Source: Asterias amurensis
Lineage: Eukaryota; Echinodermata; Asteroidea; Forcipulatida; Asteriidae
Reading direction: 5' to 3'
NCBI RefSeq assembly: GCF_032118995.1
Contig: NC_092661.1
Span: 2,501 to 66,500, forward strand
Length of the DNA stretch: 64,000 nucleotides
Every line of letters starts with the position of its first letter. Position 1 is the first letter of the stretch. Made by a program: the position numbers and the translations under genes. Shown here in pieces: positions 46,901-59,075 of this stretch. Under the pieces are notes generated by a model. That model saw only the letters and a program-made list of their open reading frames with translations. It searched no databases and was not told the DNA's origin.

Positions 46901-49900
46901 CATCAGACTGCAATGCATTCTCTCATCCACCAGGGAGACAGGAACACAGGAACACGTCTCTATGAAGCCAGGCAACCAGCGGTTGTCTTCTTGGTCATCG
47001 GCGGATGGACGTCACCAGCACGAACGCAGAGGCCATTGATGTGCAGTTCCATTGGACTCCGTACTTCACAAGCAGTTGGTTTCGCATTTCACCATTGCAG
47101 TAAATAAAAAACAAAAAATAGATACATTCAGAAAATGCACTTCCAAATAGAGTTATTCCATTTAGTTTGGGAATAGTTCAGGTCAACATAAATGTGGGTT
47201 TGAGTTTTTCAATCATGTTATTCGCTAGGGTTTTTTTCTTTGAATTTTTAGAGAGTCAAATATTTCTCATCAACTCAAATGCTTGCATTTAGCAAATCGT
47301 AAAAAAAAAAAGTAAATTTTTTGTAAACTTTGATGAACATACTGTTGAACACATCAGAGGAAAGAAAGGAATGTTTAGGTTCTGAAGGGTTAAACTGCAT
47401 GGTTTATTGAGCTAGTTTTGTTTGGGCATTCAAAATAAGCCACATTAAGTTTTCAAAAGAACTTTTTTTACGACTTAATACTTATGGACAGTATAATAAC
47501 TTAAACTGTATTTAACTTTCTTAAGTCGTCTTGCCTGGAAACTTGCATCCTCAGACCATAAGACACCCTCATCCTCCTTCCATGATCCTTGGTAGCCATT
47601 ATCCTTGTGACATCACCTGTATATGGAGAATCATTCAACAACTGCATCACTAAGTTAGTGCAAAAATTAAGATCATCAGTCTCTGCTTTTCAACCAAAAG
47701 TTTTAACTATTATGTCATCTCAATAACATTGATTGTTATAAAAAGATTGACCCAACAAACTTTCTGCGCAATCCTTTAAAGTTATGTTATTACATTTTTA
47801 TCTGTTTTAGTTTCATTTCAAAACAAGTATAGTTGCCATTATTACATCTGTTGTTGATCCATCAGACTGCAATGCATTCTCTCATCCACCAGGGAGACAC
47901 GAACACTCCTCTATCGAGCAAGGCAACCATTGGTTGTCTTCTTGGTCATCGGCAGATGGACGTCACCAGCACGAACGCAGAGGCCATTGATGTGCAGTCT
48001 TCATTGGACTCCGTACTTCACAGGCAGTTGGTTTCACATTTCACCATTGCAGTAAATAAAAGACCTAAAATACATACATTCAGAAAATGCACTTCCAAAT
48101 AGAATTATTCCATTTAGTTTGGGAATAATTTAGATGAACATAAATGTGGGTTGGAGTTTTTCTATCAAATTATTTGTTAGGGTTTATTTCTTTGAATTTT
48201 TAGAGAGTCAAATGTTTCTCATCAACTCGTTTGTCTGCATTTAGAAAATTGTAAAGAAATTTGCAATTTTTTGCTAAACTTTGATGAACACTGATGAACA
48301 AATCAGAGGAAAGAAAGGGATGTTTAAGTTTTTTTAAGGGTTAAACTGCAAGGTTTTATTGAGCTAGTTTTGCTTGGGCATTCACAATAAGCCATATTAA
48401 GTTTTCAAAAGAACTTTTTTTACGACTTAATAATTATGGACAGTATAATAACTTATACTGTATTTTAAGGCATCTTACCTGAAAACCTGCATCCTCAGAC
48501 CATAAGACACCCTCGTCCTCCTTCCATGATCCTTGGTAGACATTATCCTTGTGACATTCACCTGTATATGGAGAATCATTCAACAACTGCATCACTAAAT
48601 TAGTGCACAAATTAAGATCATCAGTCGCTGCTTTTCAGAAACAAGTTTAAACTATTATGTCATTTCAATAACATTGATAGCTGTAAAAAGATTGACGCAA
48701 CAAACTTTCTGCGCAATCCTTTAAAGTAATGTTATTACATGTGTAAAATCTGTTTTAGTTTCATGTCAAAACAAATACAGTTGCCATTATTACATCTGTT
48801 TTTGAACCATCAGACTGCAATGCATTCTCTCATCCACCAGGGAGACAGGAACACTCCTCTATGAAGCCAGGCAACCATCAGTTGTCTTCTTGGTCCTCGG
48901 CGGATGGACGTCACCAGCACGAACACAGAGGCCATTGATGTGCAGTCTTCATTGGACTCCGTACTTCACAGGCAGTTGGTGTCGCATTTCACCATTGCAG
49001 TAAATAAAAGACAAAAAATAGATGCACTCAGAAAATGCACTTCCAAATAGAGTTATTCCATTTAGTTTGGGAATAGTTCAGGTCAACATAAATGTGGGTT
49101 TGAGTTTTTCAATCATGTTATTCGCTAGGGTTTTTTTCTTTGAATTTTTAGAGAGTCAAATATTTCTCATCAACTCAAATGCTTGCATTTAGCAAATCGT
49201 AAAATAAATTGTAAATTTTTCATTAAACTTTGATGAACTTACTGATGAACACATCAGAGGAAAGAAAGGAATGTTTAGGTTCTGTTAAGAGTTAAAGTGC
49301 ATGGTTTATTGAGCTAGTTATGTTTGGGCACTCAAAGTAAGCCACATTAAGTTTTCAAAAGAACTTTTTTTACGACTTAATACTTATGGACAGTATAATA
49401 ACTTATTGTATTTTACTTTCTTAAGTCGTCTTACCTGGAAACTTGCATCCTCAGACCATAAGACACCCTCGTCCTCCTTCCATGATCCTTGGTAGCCTTT
49501 ATCCTTGTGACGTCACCTGTATATGGAGAATCATTCAACAACTGCATCACTAATTAAGTTCAAAAATTGAGTTCAGACACTGCTTTTCAGCAAAAAGTTT
49601 AAGATAATATGTCATCTCAAATACATCGATTGTTGTAAAAAGATTGACGCAACAAACTTTCTGCGCAATCCTTTAAAGTTATGTTATTACATGTGTAAAA
49701 TCTGTTTTAGTTTCATTTCAAAACAAGTATAGTTGCCATTATTACATCTGTTTTTGAACCATCAGACTGCAATGCATTCTCTCATCCACCAGGGAGACAC
49801 GAACACTCCTCTATTAAGCCAGGCAACCAGCGGTTGTCTTCTTGGTCATCGGCGGATGGACGTCACCAGCACGAACACAGAGGCCATTGATGTGCAGTCT

Positions 49901-52900
49901 TCATTGGACTCCGTACTTCACAGGCAGTTGGTGTCGCATTTCACCATTGCAGTAAATAAAAGACAAAAAATAGATGCATTCAGAAAATGCACTTCCAAAT
50001 AGAGTTATTCCATTTAGTTTGGGAATAGTTCAGGTCAACATAAATGTGGGTTTGAGTTTTTCAATCATGTTATTCGCTAGGGTTTTTTTCTTTGAATTTT
50101 TAGAGAGTCAAATATTTCTCATCAACTCAAATGCTTGCATTTAGCAAATCGTAAAATAAATTGTAAATTTTTCATTAAACTTTGATGAACTTACTGATGA
50201 ACACATCAGAGGAAAGAAAGGAATGTTTAGGTTCTGTTAAGAGTTAAAGTGCATGGTTTATTGAGCTAGTTATGTTTGGGCACTCAAAGTAAGCCACATT
50301 AAGTTTTCAAAAGAACTTTTTTTACGACTTAATACTTATGGACAGTATAATAACTTATTGTATTTTACTTTCTTAAGTCGTCTTACCTGGAAACTTGCAT
50401 CCTCAGACCATAAGACACCCTCGTCCTCCTTCCATGATCCTTGGTAGCCTTTATCCTTGTGACGTCACCTGTATATGGAGAATCATTCAACAACTGCATC
50501 ACTAATTAAGTTCAAAAATTGAGTTCAGACACTGCTTTTCAGCAAAAAGTTTAAGATAATATGTCATCTCAAATACATCGATTGTTGTAAAAAGATTGAC
50601 GCAACAAACTTTCTGCGCAATCCTTTAAAGTTATGTTATTACATGTGTAAAATCTGTTTTAGTTTCATTTCAAAACAAGTATAGTTGCCATTATTACATC
50701 TGTTTTTGAACCATCAGACTGCAATGCATTCTCTCATCCACCAGGGAGACACGAACACTCCTCTATTAAGCCAGGCAACCAGCGGTTGTCTTCTTGGTCA
50801 TCGGCGGATGGACGTCACCAGCACGAACACAGAGGCCATTGATGTGCAGTCTTCATTGGACTCCGTACTTCACAGGCAGTTGGTGTCGCATTTCACCATT
50901 GCAGTAAATAAAAGACAAAAAATAGATGCATTCAGAAAATGCACTTCCAAATAGAGTTATTCCATTTAGTTTGGGAATAGTTCAGGTCAACATAAATGTG
51001 GGTTGGAGTTTTTCTATCATATTATTCGTTAGGGTTTATTTCTTTGAATTTTTAGAGAGTCAGATATTTCTCATCAACTCGTTTGTCTGCATTTAGCAAA
51101 TCCAATTTTTTCGCTAAACTTTAATGAACACTGATGAACAAATCAGAGGAAAGAAAGGAATGTTTAGGTTTTTTAAGGGTTAAACTGCATGGTTTTAATG
51201 AGCTAGTTTTGTTTGGGCATTCAAAATAAGCCACATTAAGTTTTCAAAAGTACTTTTTTTTACGACTTAATACTTATGGACAGTATAATAACTTATTGTA
51301 TTTTACTTTCTTAAGTCGTCTTACCTGGAAACTTGCATCCTCAGACCATCAGACACCCTCGTCCTCCTTTCATGATCCTTGGTAGCCATTATCCTTGTGA
51401 CATCACCTGTATATGGAGAATCATTCAACAACTGCATCACTAAGTTAGTGCAAAAATTAAAATCATCAGTCTCTGCTTTTCAACCACAAGTTTGAACTAT
51501 TATGTCATCTCAATAAAATTGATTGTTGTAAAAAGATTGACGCAACAAACTTTCTGCGCAATCCTTTAAAGTTACGTTATTACATGTGTAAAATCTGTTT
51601 TAGTTTCATGTCAAAACGAATAGTTGCCATTGTTACATCTGTTTTTGATCCATCAGACTGCAATGCATTCTCTCATCCACCAGGGAGACAGGAACACAGG
51701 AACACGTCTCTATGAAGCCAGGCAACCAGCGGTTGTCTTCTTGGTCATCGGCGGATGGACGTCACCAGCACGAACGCAGAGGCCATTGATGTGCAGTTCC
51801 ATTGGACTCCGTACTTCACAAGCAGTTGGTTTCGCATTTCACCATTGCAGTAAATAAAAAACAAAAAATAGATACATTCAGAAAATGCACTTCCAAATAG
51901 AGTTATTCCATTTAGTTTGGGAATAGTTCAGGTCAACATAAATGTGGGTTTGAGTTTTTCAATCATGTTATTCGCTAGGGTTTTTTTCTTTGAATTTTTA
52001 GAGAGTCAAATATTTCTCATCAACTCAAATGCTTGCATTTAGCAAATCGTAAAAAAAAAAAGTAAATTTTTCGTTAAACTTTGATGAACATACTGTTGAA
52101 CACATCAGAGGAAAGAAAGGAATGTTTAGGTTCTGAAGGGTTAAACTGCATGGTTTATTGAGCTAGTTTTGTTTGGGCATTCAAAATAAGCCACATTAAG
52201 TTTTCAAAAGAACTTTTTTTACGACTTAATACTTATGGACAGTATAATAACTTAAACTGTATTTAACTTTCTTAAGTCGTCTTGCCTGGAAACTTGCATC
52301 CTCAGACCATAAGACACCCTCATCCTCCTTCCATGATCCTTGGTAGCCATTATCCTTGTGACATCACCTGTATATGGAGAATCATTCAACAACTGCATCA
52401 CTAAGTTAGTGCAAAAATTAAGATCATCAGTCTCTGCTTTTCAACCAAAAGTTTTAACTATTATGTCATCTCAATAACATTGATTGTTATAAAAAGATTG
52501 ACCCAACAAACTTTCTGCGCAATCCTTTAAAGTTATGTTATTACATTTTTATCTGTTTTAGTTTCATTTCAAAACAAGTATAGTTGCCATTATTACATCT
52601 GTTGTTGATCCATCAGACTGCAATGCATTCTCTCATCCACCAGGGAGACACGAACACTCCTCTATCGAGCAAGGCAACCATTGGTTGTCTTCTTGGTCAT
52701 CGGCAGATGGACGTCACCAGCACGAACGCAGATGCCATTGATGTGCAGTCTTCATTGGACTCCGTACTTCACAGGCAGTTGGTTTCACATTTCACCATTG
52801 CAGTAAATAAAAGACCTAAAATACATACATTCAGAAAATGCACTTCCAAATAGAATTATTCCATTTAGTTTGGGAATAATTTAGATGAACATAAATGTGG

Positions 52901-54300
52901 GTTGGAGTTTTTCTATCAAATTATTCGTTAGGGTTTATTTCTTTGAATTTTTAGAGAGTCAAATGTTTCTCATCAACTCGTTTGTCTGCATTTAGAAAAT
53001 TGTAAAGAAATTTGCAATTTTTTCGCTAAACTTTGATGAACACTGATGAACAAATCAGAGGAAAGAAAGGGATGTTTAAGTTTTTTTAAGGGTTAAACTG
53101 CAAGGTTTTATTGAGCTAGTTTTGCTTGGGCATTCACAATAAGCCATATTAAGTTTTCAAAAGAACTTTTTTTACGACTTAATACTTATGGAGAGTAATA
53201 ACTTATACTGTATTTTAAGGCACCTTACCTGAAAACCTGCATCCTCAGACCATAAGACACCCTCGTCCTCCTTCCATGATCCTTGGTAGCCATTATCCTT
53301 GTGACATCACCTGTATATGGAGAATCATTCAACAACTGCATCACTAAGTTAGTGCAAAAATTAAGATCATCAGTCGCTGCTTTTCAGAAACAAGTTTAAA
53401 CTATTATGTCATTTCAATAACATTGATAGCTGTAAAAAGATTGACGCAACAAACTTTCTGCGCAATCCTTTAAAGTAATGTTATTACATGTGTAAAATCT
53501 GTTTTAGTTTCATGTCAAAACAAATACAGTTGCCATTATTACATCTGTTTTTGAACCATCAGACTGCAATGCATTCTCTCATCCACCAGGGAGACAGGAA
53601 CACAGGAACACTCCTCTATCGAGCCAGGCAACCATCGGTTGTCTTCTTGGTCATCGGCGGATGGACGTCACCAGCACGAACGCAGAGGCCATTGATGTGC
53701 AGTCTTCATTGGACTCGGTACTTCACAGGCAGTTGGTTTCGCATTTCACCATTGCAGTAAATAAAAGACAAAAAATAGATACATTCAGAATATGCACTTC
53801 CAAATAGAATTATTCCATTTAGTTTGGGAATAATTTAGGTCAACATAAATGTGGATTTGAGTTTTTCGATCATATTATTCAGTAGGGTTTATTTCTTTGA
53901 ATTTTTAGAGAGTCAAATATTTCTAATCAACTCATTTGTCTGCATTTAGCAAATCGTAAAATAAATTGTAAATTTTTCGTTAAACTTTGATGAACACACT
54001 GTTGAACACATCAGAGGAAAGAAAGGAATGTTTAGGTTCTGAAGGGTTAAACTGCATGGTTTTATTGAGCTCGTTTTGTTTGGGCATTCAAAATAAGCCA
54101 CATTAAGTTTTCAAAAGAACGTTTTTTACGACTTAATACTTATGGACAATATAATAACTTATACTGTATTTTACTTTCTTAATTCGTCTTACCTGGAAAC
54201 TTGTATCCTCAGACCAGAACACATCCTCGTGCTCCTTCCGTGATCTTTGGTAGCCATTATCCTTGTGACATCACCTGTATATGGAGAGTCAGTCAATAAC
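40945..54300. repeat. Tandem array 2: fourteen ~950-bp units with higher-order repeat
   Basis: The landmark 'ttgccatt(a/g)ttacatctg' lies at 41145, 42093, 43054, 43989, 44951, 45912, 46874, 47833, 48781, 49733, 50685, 51624, 52584 and 53530 (spacing 935-962). Diagnostic variants recur every five units: 'cgtcttgcctgg' near 42753, 47530 and 52282; 'acatttttatctg' near 43015, 47793 and 52543; 'cttgggcattcacaataag' near 43588, 48373 and 53126. Periods are 4749-4792 bases. Each unit also has the 82-nt minus-strand exon-like block and the 200-base core. Short plus-strand frames in the core (MPLLHLF.. type) break at an 8-base GGAACACA length variant. Confidence 0.95.
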
Positions 54301-54405
54301 TGCATTCAAACCACAAAATTAGCTCAATCATCGAGTCATGACATCATCGGACATAAAAAAAAAATGGGTCCGACATTCCCAAGAGGAATGTCTGTGTCAG
54401 TCACA

Positions 54406-54409
54406 TTAA
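54406..54409. other. Empty TTAA target site of the copy 1 MITE
   Basis: Flanks 'cagtcaca' and 'ctcagatgtaatg' match those of the element at 27362-27703, with a single TTAA. Confidence 0.9.
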
Positions 54410-54775
54410 CTCAGATGTAATGCCCTTTGGATTGAATGATCAGAGTTTCAAAATGAAATGAACCTTTTATGTACAACAATTTATCGACCATGTATTTCAA
54501 AATATGATGATATCCAGTATTGTTTTATTTCTATAAAACAAATTGTTGGGCATCAGACGTAATGGCTTTTTACACCGTTACAATATGAAGTCAGAGACCC
54601 TCCCCCCCAATAAACAATTTTATTGAAAAATAGTGAATCTCCCAGCTCAATTTGACCTTTGCAGGAGCCCCTCTTTAACATAAATTAACAAAATATCATC
54701 ATTTCAGGAAAATTCTTTACAAATTGCGGTCCTGAATGAACTTCCCAACTATTAACATCATGAAAATAAACTTAC

Positions 54776-54864
54776 CCTCAGGTTGTATTCCTGAACTTTA
54801 AAATGAGTATCGATTCCTCACAGCATACCTCCGCTCACCACAGCTCCAATGATGTCATCAGGGT
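54776..54864 (-). pseudogene. Exon-like block C, copy 2
   Basis: Homologous to 28070-28158 with the same splice signals and the same internal TGA. Confidence 0.4.
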
Positions 54865-54956
54865 CTGGAAAACAGCTGAAGGGAATGAAACATAAAAGAT
54901 GTTGAAGGGTATCAAACATAATGGCATTTTACACCATTATCAAATGAAGCCAGAGA

Positions 54957-55445
54957 CCCCCCCCCCCCAAAAAAAAAAAAAAAAAAAAAAAAAACCAAAA
55001 GAACTCAACAATTTTCATATCAATTTGAAAAGTAGTGAAGCGCAAAACTCAATTTGACATTGTTCTTTGCAGGAGGCTCTCTATTAAGCAATAGCACATC
55101 ATCGATAAAACAGTATTGTCCAAAGACCCACAGTTCGTGTATCACAACTTGTACACAAACCTGTGACAATTTAAGCTCAATCGGTCATCAGAGTCAAGGA
55201 AAAAATAACGGGAAAACCCACCTATGTTTACGACTGTTTCGCCGTGTCACAACAAGTGTTTATAATAATCAGTTGTTCTCAATATTGAGAATTGATAATT
55301 GTATTAATGTCTTCTCAAAAAGTAAAGTATTTCATGGAATAATATTTCACAGGGAAGTCTTTAACCATTACCTTCTGTAAAACCTGTGAGTTATTTATTA
55401 ATCTGTGAACTTTAACTTGTTGTTCTGTTCAGAAAGTGTTTATTG
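54957..55445 (+). mobile_element. Older family 2 MITE relative, copy 2
   Basis: Homologous to 28250-28740. The C/A tract (54957-54993) is longer than in copy 1. The 108-codon plus-strand frame across it is chance. Confidence 0.6.
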
Positions 55446-55584
55446 TCTTTAACCAAAATTAACCAAATATTATCATTTCAGGATTTTTTGTTCACAGTTT
55501 TGGTCCTGCAAGAACTTCTAAACTATAAACATCCTGAACATAAACTTACCTTCAGGTTCTATTCCTGAACTTTAAAATGTGTAA

Positions 55585-55725
55585 GTGTTGTTTTCCTCGC
55601 AGCAACCTCCGCTCACCACAGCTCCAATGAAGTCTTCATGGCCCTGGAATGACTGGTGCAGTTTCTATTGGACTCCATATTGCGTATTCCAATGGCAGTT
55701 GGTTCCACATTTCACCATTGCAGTA
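55585..55725 (-). pseudogene. Exon-like block D, copy 2
   Basis: Homologue of 28862-28990. One base is missing in 'gcgtattcc' and the TGG of copy 1 is TAG, so the frame seen in copy 1 is closed here. Confidence 0.35.
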
Positions 55726-56048
55726 AATAAAGAACAGAAAATACATACATTCAGAAAATGCACCTCCAAACAGAATGATTCCATTTAGTTTGGGAATAGT
55801 TCAGGTGCATATAAATGGTGTGAGTGGTTGTTACATGACAAGTGACTGATAACGGATGGTGTGGAGTTATAGATGGGGTACGTTTTCGCTGTCGTATAAC
55901 GAACCCCTGATTGTTAAGATGTAACATGCAAGCATGGAAATGAGTTTAGTAGATTTTAAAGTGATGGTGTAGATGGGAGTGAGCTTGTTAATCATGCAGT
56001 TTGGTGCAGGTTTGATGTTAGAGTGAATAAATGGTGATAATAATATAC

Positions 56049-56169
56049 CTTTAGGATTGGACGTAATCCCCCTGTGCCGTAATACCACAGGGTTACAGTG
56101 GTTGCTGGGTCTGTCATGAGAGAGCATGTAGATGAGAAGGACTCCATCCCAGGTTCTCAATCTCAGCAA
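56049..56169 (-). pseudogene. Exon-like block E, copy 2, fully open exon
   Basis: From acceptor 'cccaacatgcAG' (next to 56169) the minus strand reads LLRLRTWDGVLLIYMLSHDR, then PSNHCNPVVLRHRGITSNPK, and ends one base into a codon at AAAG|GTATATT. Against copy 1 there are at least two replacement changes (Gly/Asp, Cys/Ser) and at least three silent ones. This is the best preserved exon of the decayed block and could still be part of a transcript. Family not recognised. Confidence 0.45.
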
Positions 56170-56220
56170 CTGCATGTTGGGGAAAAAAAAACATTCTCTT
56201 AGTTGTGAAACATCTTTGAC

Positions 56221-56886
56221 AACAACAATCAGATTAAATGAAGGAGGCTCCAGTGTTTAAAAAAGTAGGCCCAACCTCAAGGCTTTTATAAACAAAATTA
56301 ATAATCATTTTTGCTGATTGATGCTGTGCCCTCAAATGACAATACTTTGTCATTGTGTGCAGGTATGGCAGGGGTTTGATTTTTTATATCTTATCAGTTA
56401 ATGCTGATTAATAGACACTGATCAAAACAGTGTATTCAGGGCTAAATATAGAGAAAAACTTGTCAGACCTCGGGACAATTGGAGAGCTAAAAAGTATGTA
56501 GGCCACCAAATGGATAACAATTTTTAATGTTTTTTCAAAACAAAAACCAAAATAAGTTCAAACTAGACATTTATTTAACATAGGTGTTTGCTGTATGTCA
56601 ACATAACAGACCTGTCACATCTTTGTTAAAGTGTAACTTTGTACAAAATATCTAAAAACATACAAAGTTAATGGGGGCCACAGATTTCAATGGCAATTAA
56701 ATAAGAATCTTTGATCATAAAAACTGATGACATCACCAGATCACAAAGGTTTTTTATAGCCTATAGGCCTAATAAATTGAGATTTTAAGGTTGCATTTCG
56801 TGTATAGATTTACAGTCAGTGTGCAATGATCTTGTATAAGTTTGTAATGGGAACTCCAGGATATTTTTTGTAAAATAAAAAAGCAT
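56221..56886. other. No gene recognised
   Basis: Single-copy AT-rich DNA beyond the end of the duplication. Confidence 0.4.
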
Positions 56887-56968
56887 GGTGTCATCTAGCC
56901 CCACTTGTGTGGCCAACAGTGAAAGGATTCAGCTATCCTTGGCCACACGAGTGGGGCTATGTGTCATC
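56887..56968. mobile_element. Tiny foldback element, 21-bp arms, 8-bp flanking repeats
   Basis: Arms 'tagccccacttgtgtggcca' (from 56896) and 'tggccacacgagtggggcta' (to 56959) pair over 21 bases with one mismatch, which becomes a G-U pair in RNA. The loop is 22 bases. 'gtgtcatc' flanks it on both sides (56888-56895, 56961-56968). An 8-bp duplication with TIRs fits hAT-type elements (inference). Confidence 0.65.
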
Positions 56969-58019
56969 AAATCAATGGCGTCGTTATCCCCAAAACATTT
57001 GCAGTTTTATGACACCCGGGGTCTAAGCACATGGTTATTAGTTAAAGTAAAAACCCTAGCCTTGCTGCTTCACGAAAATTGAGTTTTGCCAAGTAGAGTG
57101 AGCATATCAAATCAGAAAGTTAAAAAAATATACCTTGTAACCTTGTGTTTTGTATGCTAATCTATCACTTCAGTTCAGTTACGTGGGGGAAGAAAATCCT
57201 CCAGTCCATGCCCTTGAATCTTGATAAAATAATTGTTTTTGTAGATATAAAAAATAAAAAATAAAAATAAATAACATGTACACGATTAAATGACGTATAT
57301 TAACGACGCTATTGAATTGAAGTTTACCATTTTAGTGACCGTAACTCAAGGGCATACTCAGTGGGCCTATTTTTTAGAAACGCCTTTTGCAGGCATGGTC
57401 AAGTCGATCAATGTGACATGGTTCTCGGTGTTATAAATTATTATAAGCAAATCAAAATGTGAATCTTTTTTAGTTGAAGTTTTCGTCACTTATTAAAAGT
57501 AATAATAATCACCCAAGCATGTGGATATTTCAAACTCAAGCTCCTCTGCTATTCTTTGGTTTCCACCAAGGCACCAGACAAGTAAAACGAGAAATAATTG
57601 ATGCAAAACTTTGAGTGAGTTTGAGAGTTTGCAGTTCAACGTCTTGTCACCTGATGACAACGTAGTGTAATGAAACATGCACAGGTGACTGTTAGACTTG
57701 TGGACAAGTCGTTTGATAGCGCACTGCTTTGTTCTCTCCTGACCTGTGGTTTTGGCGTGGAGGAAGGAATTGTTCTTTGTCTCCATTATTTTTTAAAGTG
57801 CTACGCTCTATGGTTTTTGTAACCGTACGAATGTAGCTGTAAACAATTAAATTAAATTGGTAAAATCCAAAACAATATTCTTTATCCCTGATGCAAGTTT
57901 CACATCTACTATTCTTATATAATTCAAGCAATTTATTCCAAAAGGTGGTTGCGTTTTGAAGTTGCCGAAGTAAGTCTGAAGCCTTTATGATTCCAACGAA
58001 AGTTTTGGAAAAGTTTCCG
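56969..58019. other. No gene recognised; SINE fragment at 57850-57910
   Basis: 'caatattctttatccctgat' (57872-57891) is a body fragment of the 13146 SINE family. The two longest minus-strand frames here (97 and 146 codons) run through this fragment and the foldback at 58020, so they are not taken as genes. An 8-bp inverted pair GTCACCTG/CAGGTGAC spans 57650-57692. Confidence 0.4.
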
Positions 58020-58125
58020 TATGGCGCCACCACTTTTTCATTCGATATAAAATAATATAGGAACTTATTTACTTGATTGGTATAACCCTTTTTGTCAAAA
58101 TGAGTGAAAAAGTGGTGTCGCCATA
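58020..58125. mobile_element. Foldback MITE, TIR TGGCGCCACCACTTTTTCATT type
   Basis: 'atggcgccaccactttttca' is mirrored by 'tgaaaaagtggtgtcgccat'. A second copy lies at 58820-58929 with similar left flank ('ttttggaaaagttt'). Confidence 0.75.
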
Positions 58126-58819
58126 TTGACATTACTTTTAAGAGTGATTAAAAAAAGGGTAAACCTCGGTTTTCAAAGCAGTTAAAAAAAATAAAGGAAA
58201 GCGATTGGAGTGCCGTTGGCAGCCCAATCCACATGCTGGCCGGTCCTAATTGTAGATAATCGCTCGCCAGTGGAGTATAGGCCTATAGTATGGTCATATC
58301 TTTTGATTCCGTTGCCACTTTTGTTCTACCTTTTTTTCTCGATGGATTTGACTTTAGGAACCATTTTAAAGAAAGAAGAAAAAGGAAAGAAAACTAGCTC
58401 CTATGAAACTCTAAAATGTGATAATTTTTTTAAAGCGCAATATTAAAAATGTTCGCCGACGCCATCTTGAAAACATGTAATGTTACAGCTCTAGAACCAC
58501 ATGGCCTAGCTAGACGGACAATGGAGATGTCCTTTTCCACTATATCTGGCATGACAAATACACTGGAGTGGTAAACTGTAAGCTTTTGGGACCATCTTGA
58601 CCTCTAAATCCAATATGGCCTCCGACGCCATCTCAAAACATTGCATCAATGGTTGCGGCAGGGTAAGATCGCCTAGTGGAACAGCAAGTTATTCCCATAT
58701 ATACCCACAAGGTGACAAGAAAAGAGTGAAACCTACATTATGGGGCGCTGGGCGGAAGGCCAGGATTCTAAATAACAGCGTGAGTAATTGTTGTCAAACT
58801 CCTTTTGGAAAAGTTTTCG
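58126..58819. other. No gene recognised; repeated 'ccgacgccatct' words
   Basis: 'ccgacgccatct' occurs at about 58456 and 58623, YY1-like on the minus strand (AGATGGCGTCGG). The plus-strand frames at 58210-58446 and 58597-58842 lack splice support and end in or near repeats. Confidence 0.3.
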
Positions 58820-58929
58820 TGGCGTCACCACTTTTTCATTAAATATGAAATAGTAATAAAATAGTGTCTTATTTACCTCACTGGGATATCCCTTTTTGTA
58901 AAAATGAGGGGAAAAGTGGTGGCACCATA
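58820..58929. mobile_element. Foldback MITE, second copy
   Basis: 'tggcgtcaccactttttcat' and 'gaaaagtggtggcaccata' form the arms. The interior matches 58020-58125 ('cctttttgta.aaaatgag'). Confidence 0.75.
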
Positions 58930-59075
58930 TTAAAAGTTATCCCTTCTTTTTGCGAAGAACTTATTGCAAGATCCAGTTTCAAAATAGAACACTTATAGGT
59001 GCATAACGAGGGCAAAATGTATTAGTTTTAGGATAAACTGTTGACAGCTATATATAGGTAGCAGAACGAATCTTT

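Larger units (their letters stand above)
35786..56220. repeat. Segmental duplication, copy 2 (about 20.4 kb)
   Basis: Same order and orientation as 18675-29505. It is longer because its array has 14 units. It holds a SINE (40122) and a SINE fragment (40803) absent from copy 1, and lacks the MITE at 27362. On reading, single-copy parts differ by a few percent at most. Confidence 0.9.

Noticed and set aside
57692-58132. 146-codon minus-strand frame, among the longest in the window
   Set aside because: It runs through a foldback MITE (58020-58125) and a SINE fragment (about 57872), so the open frame is a chance product of repeats.
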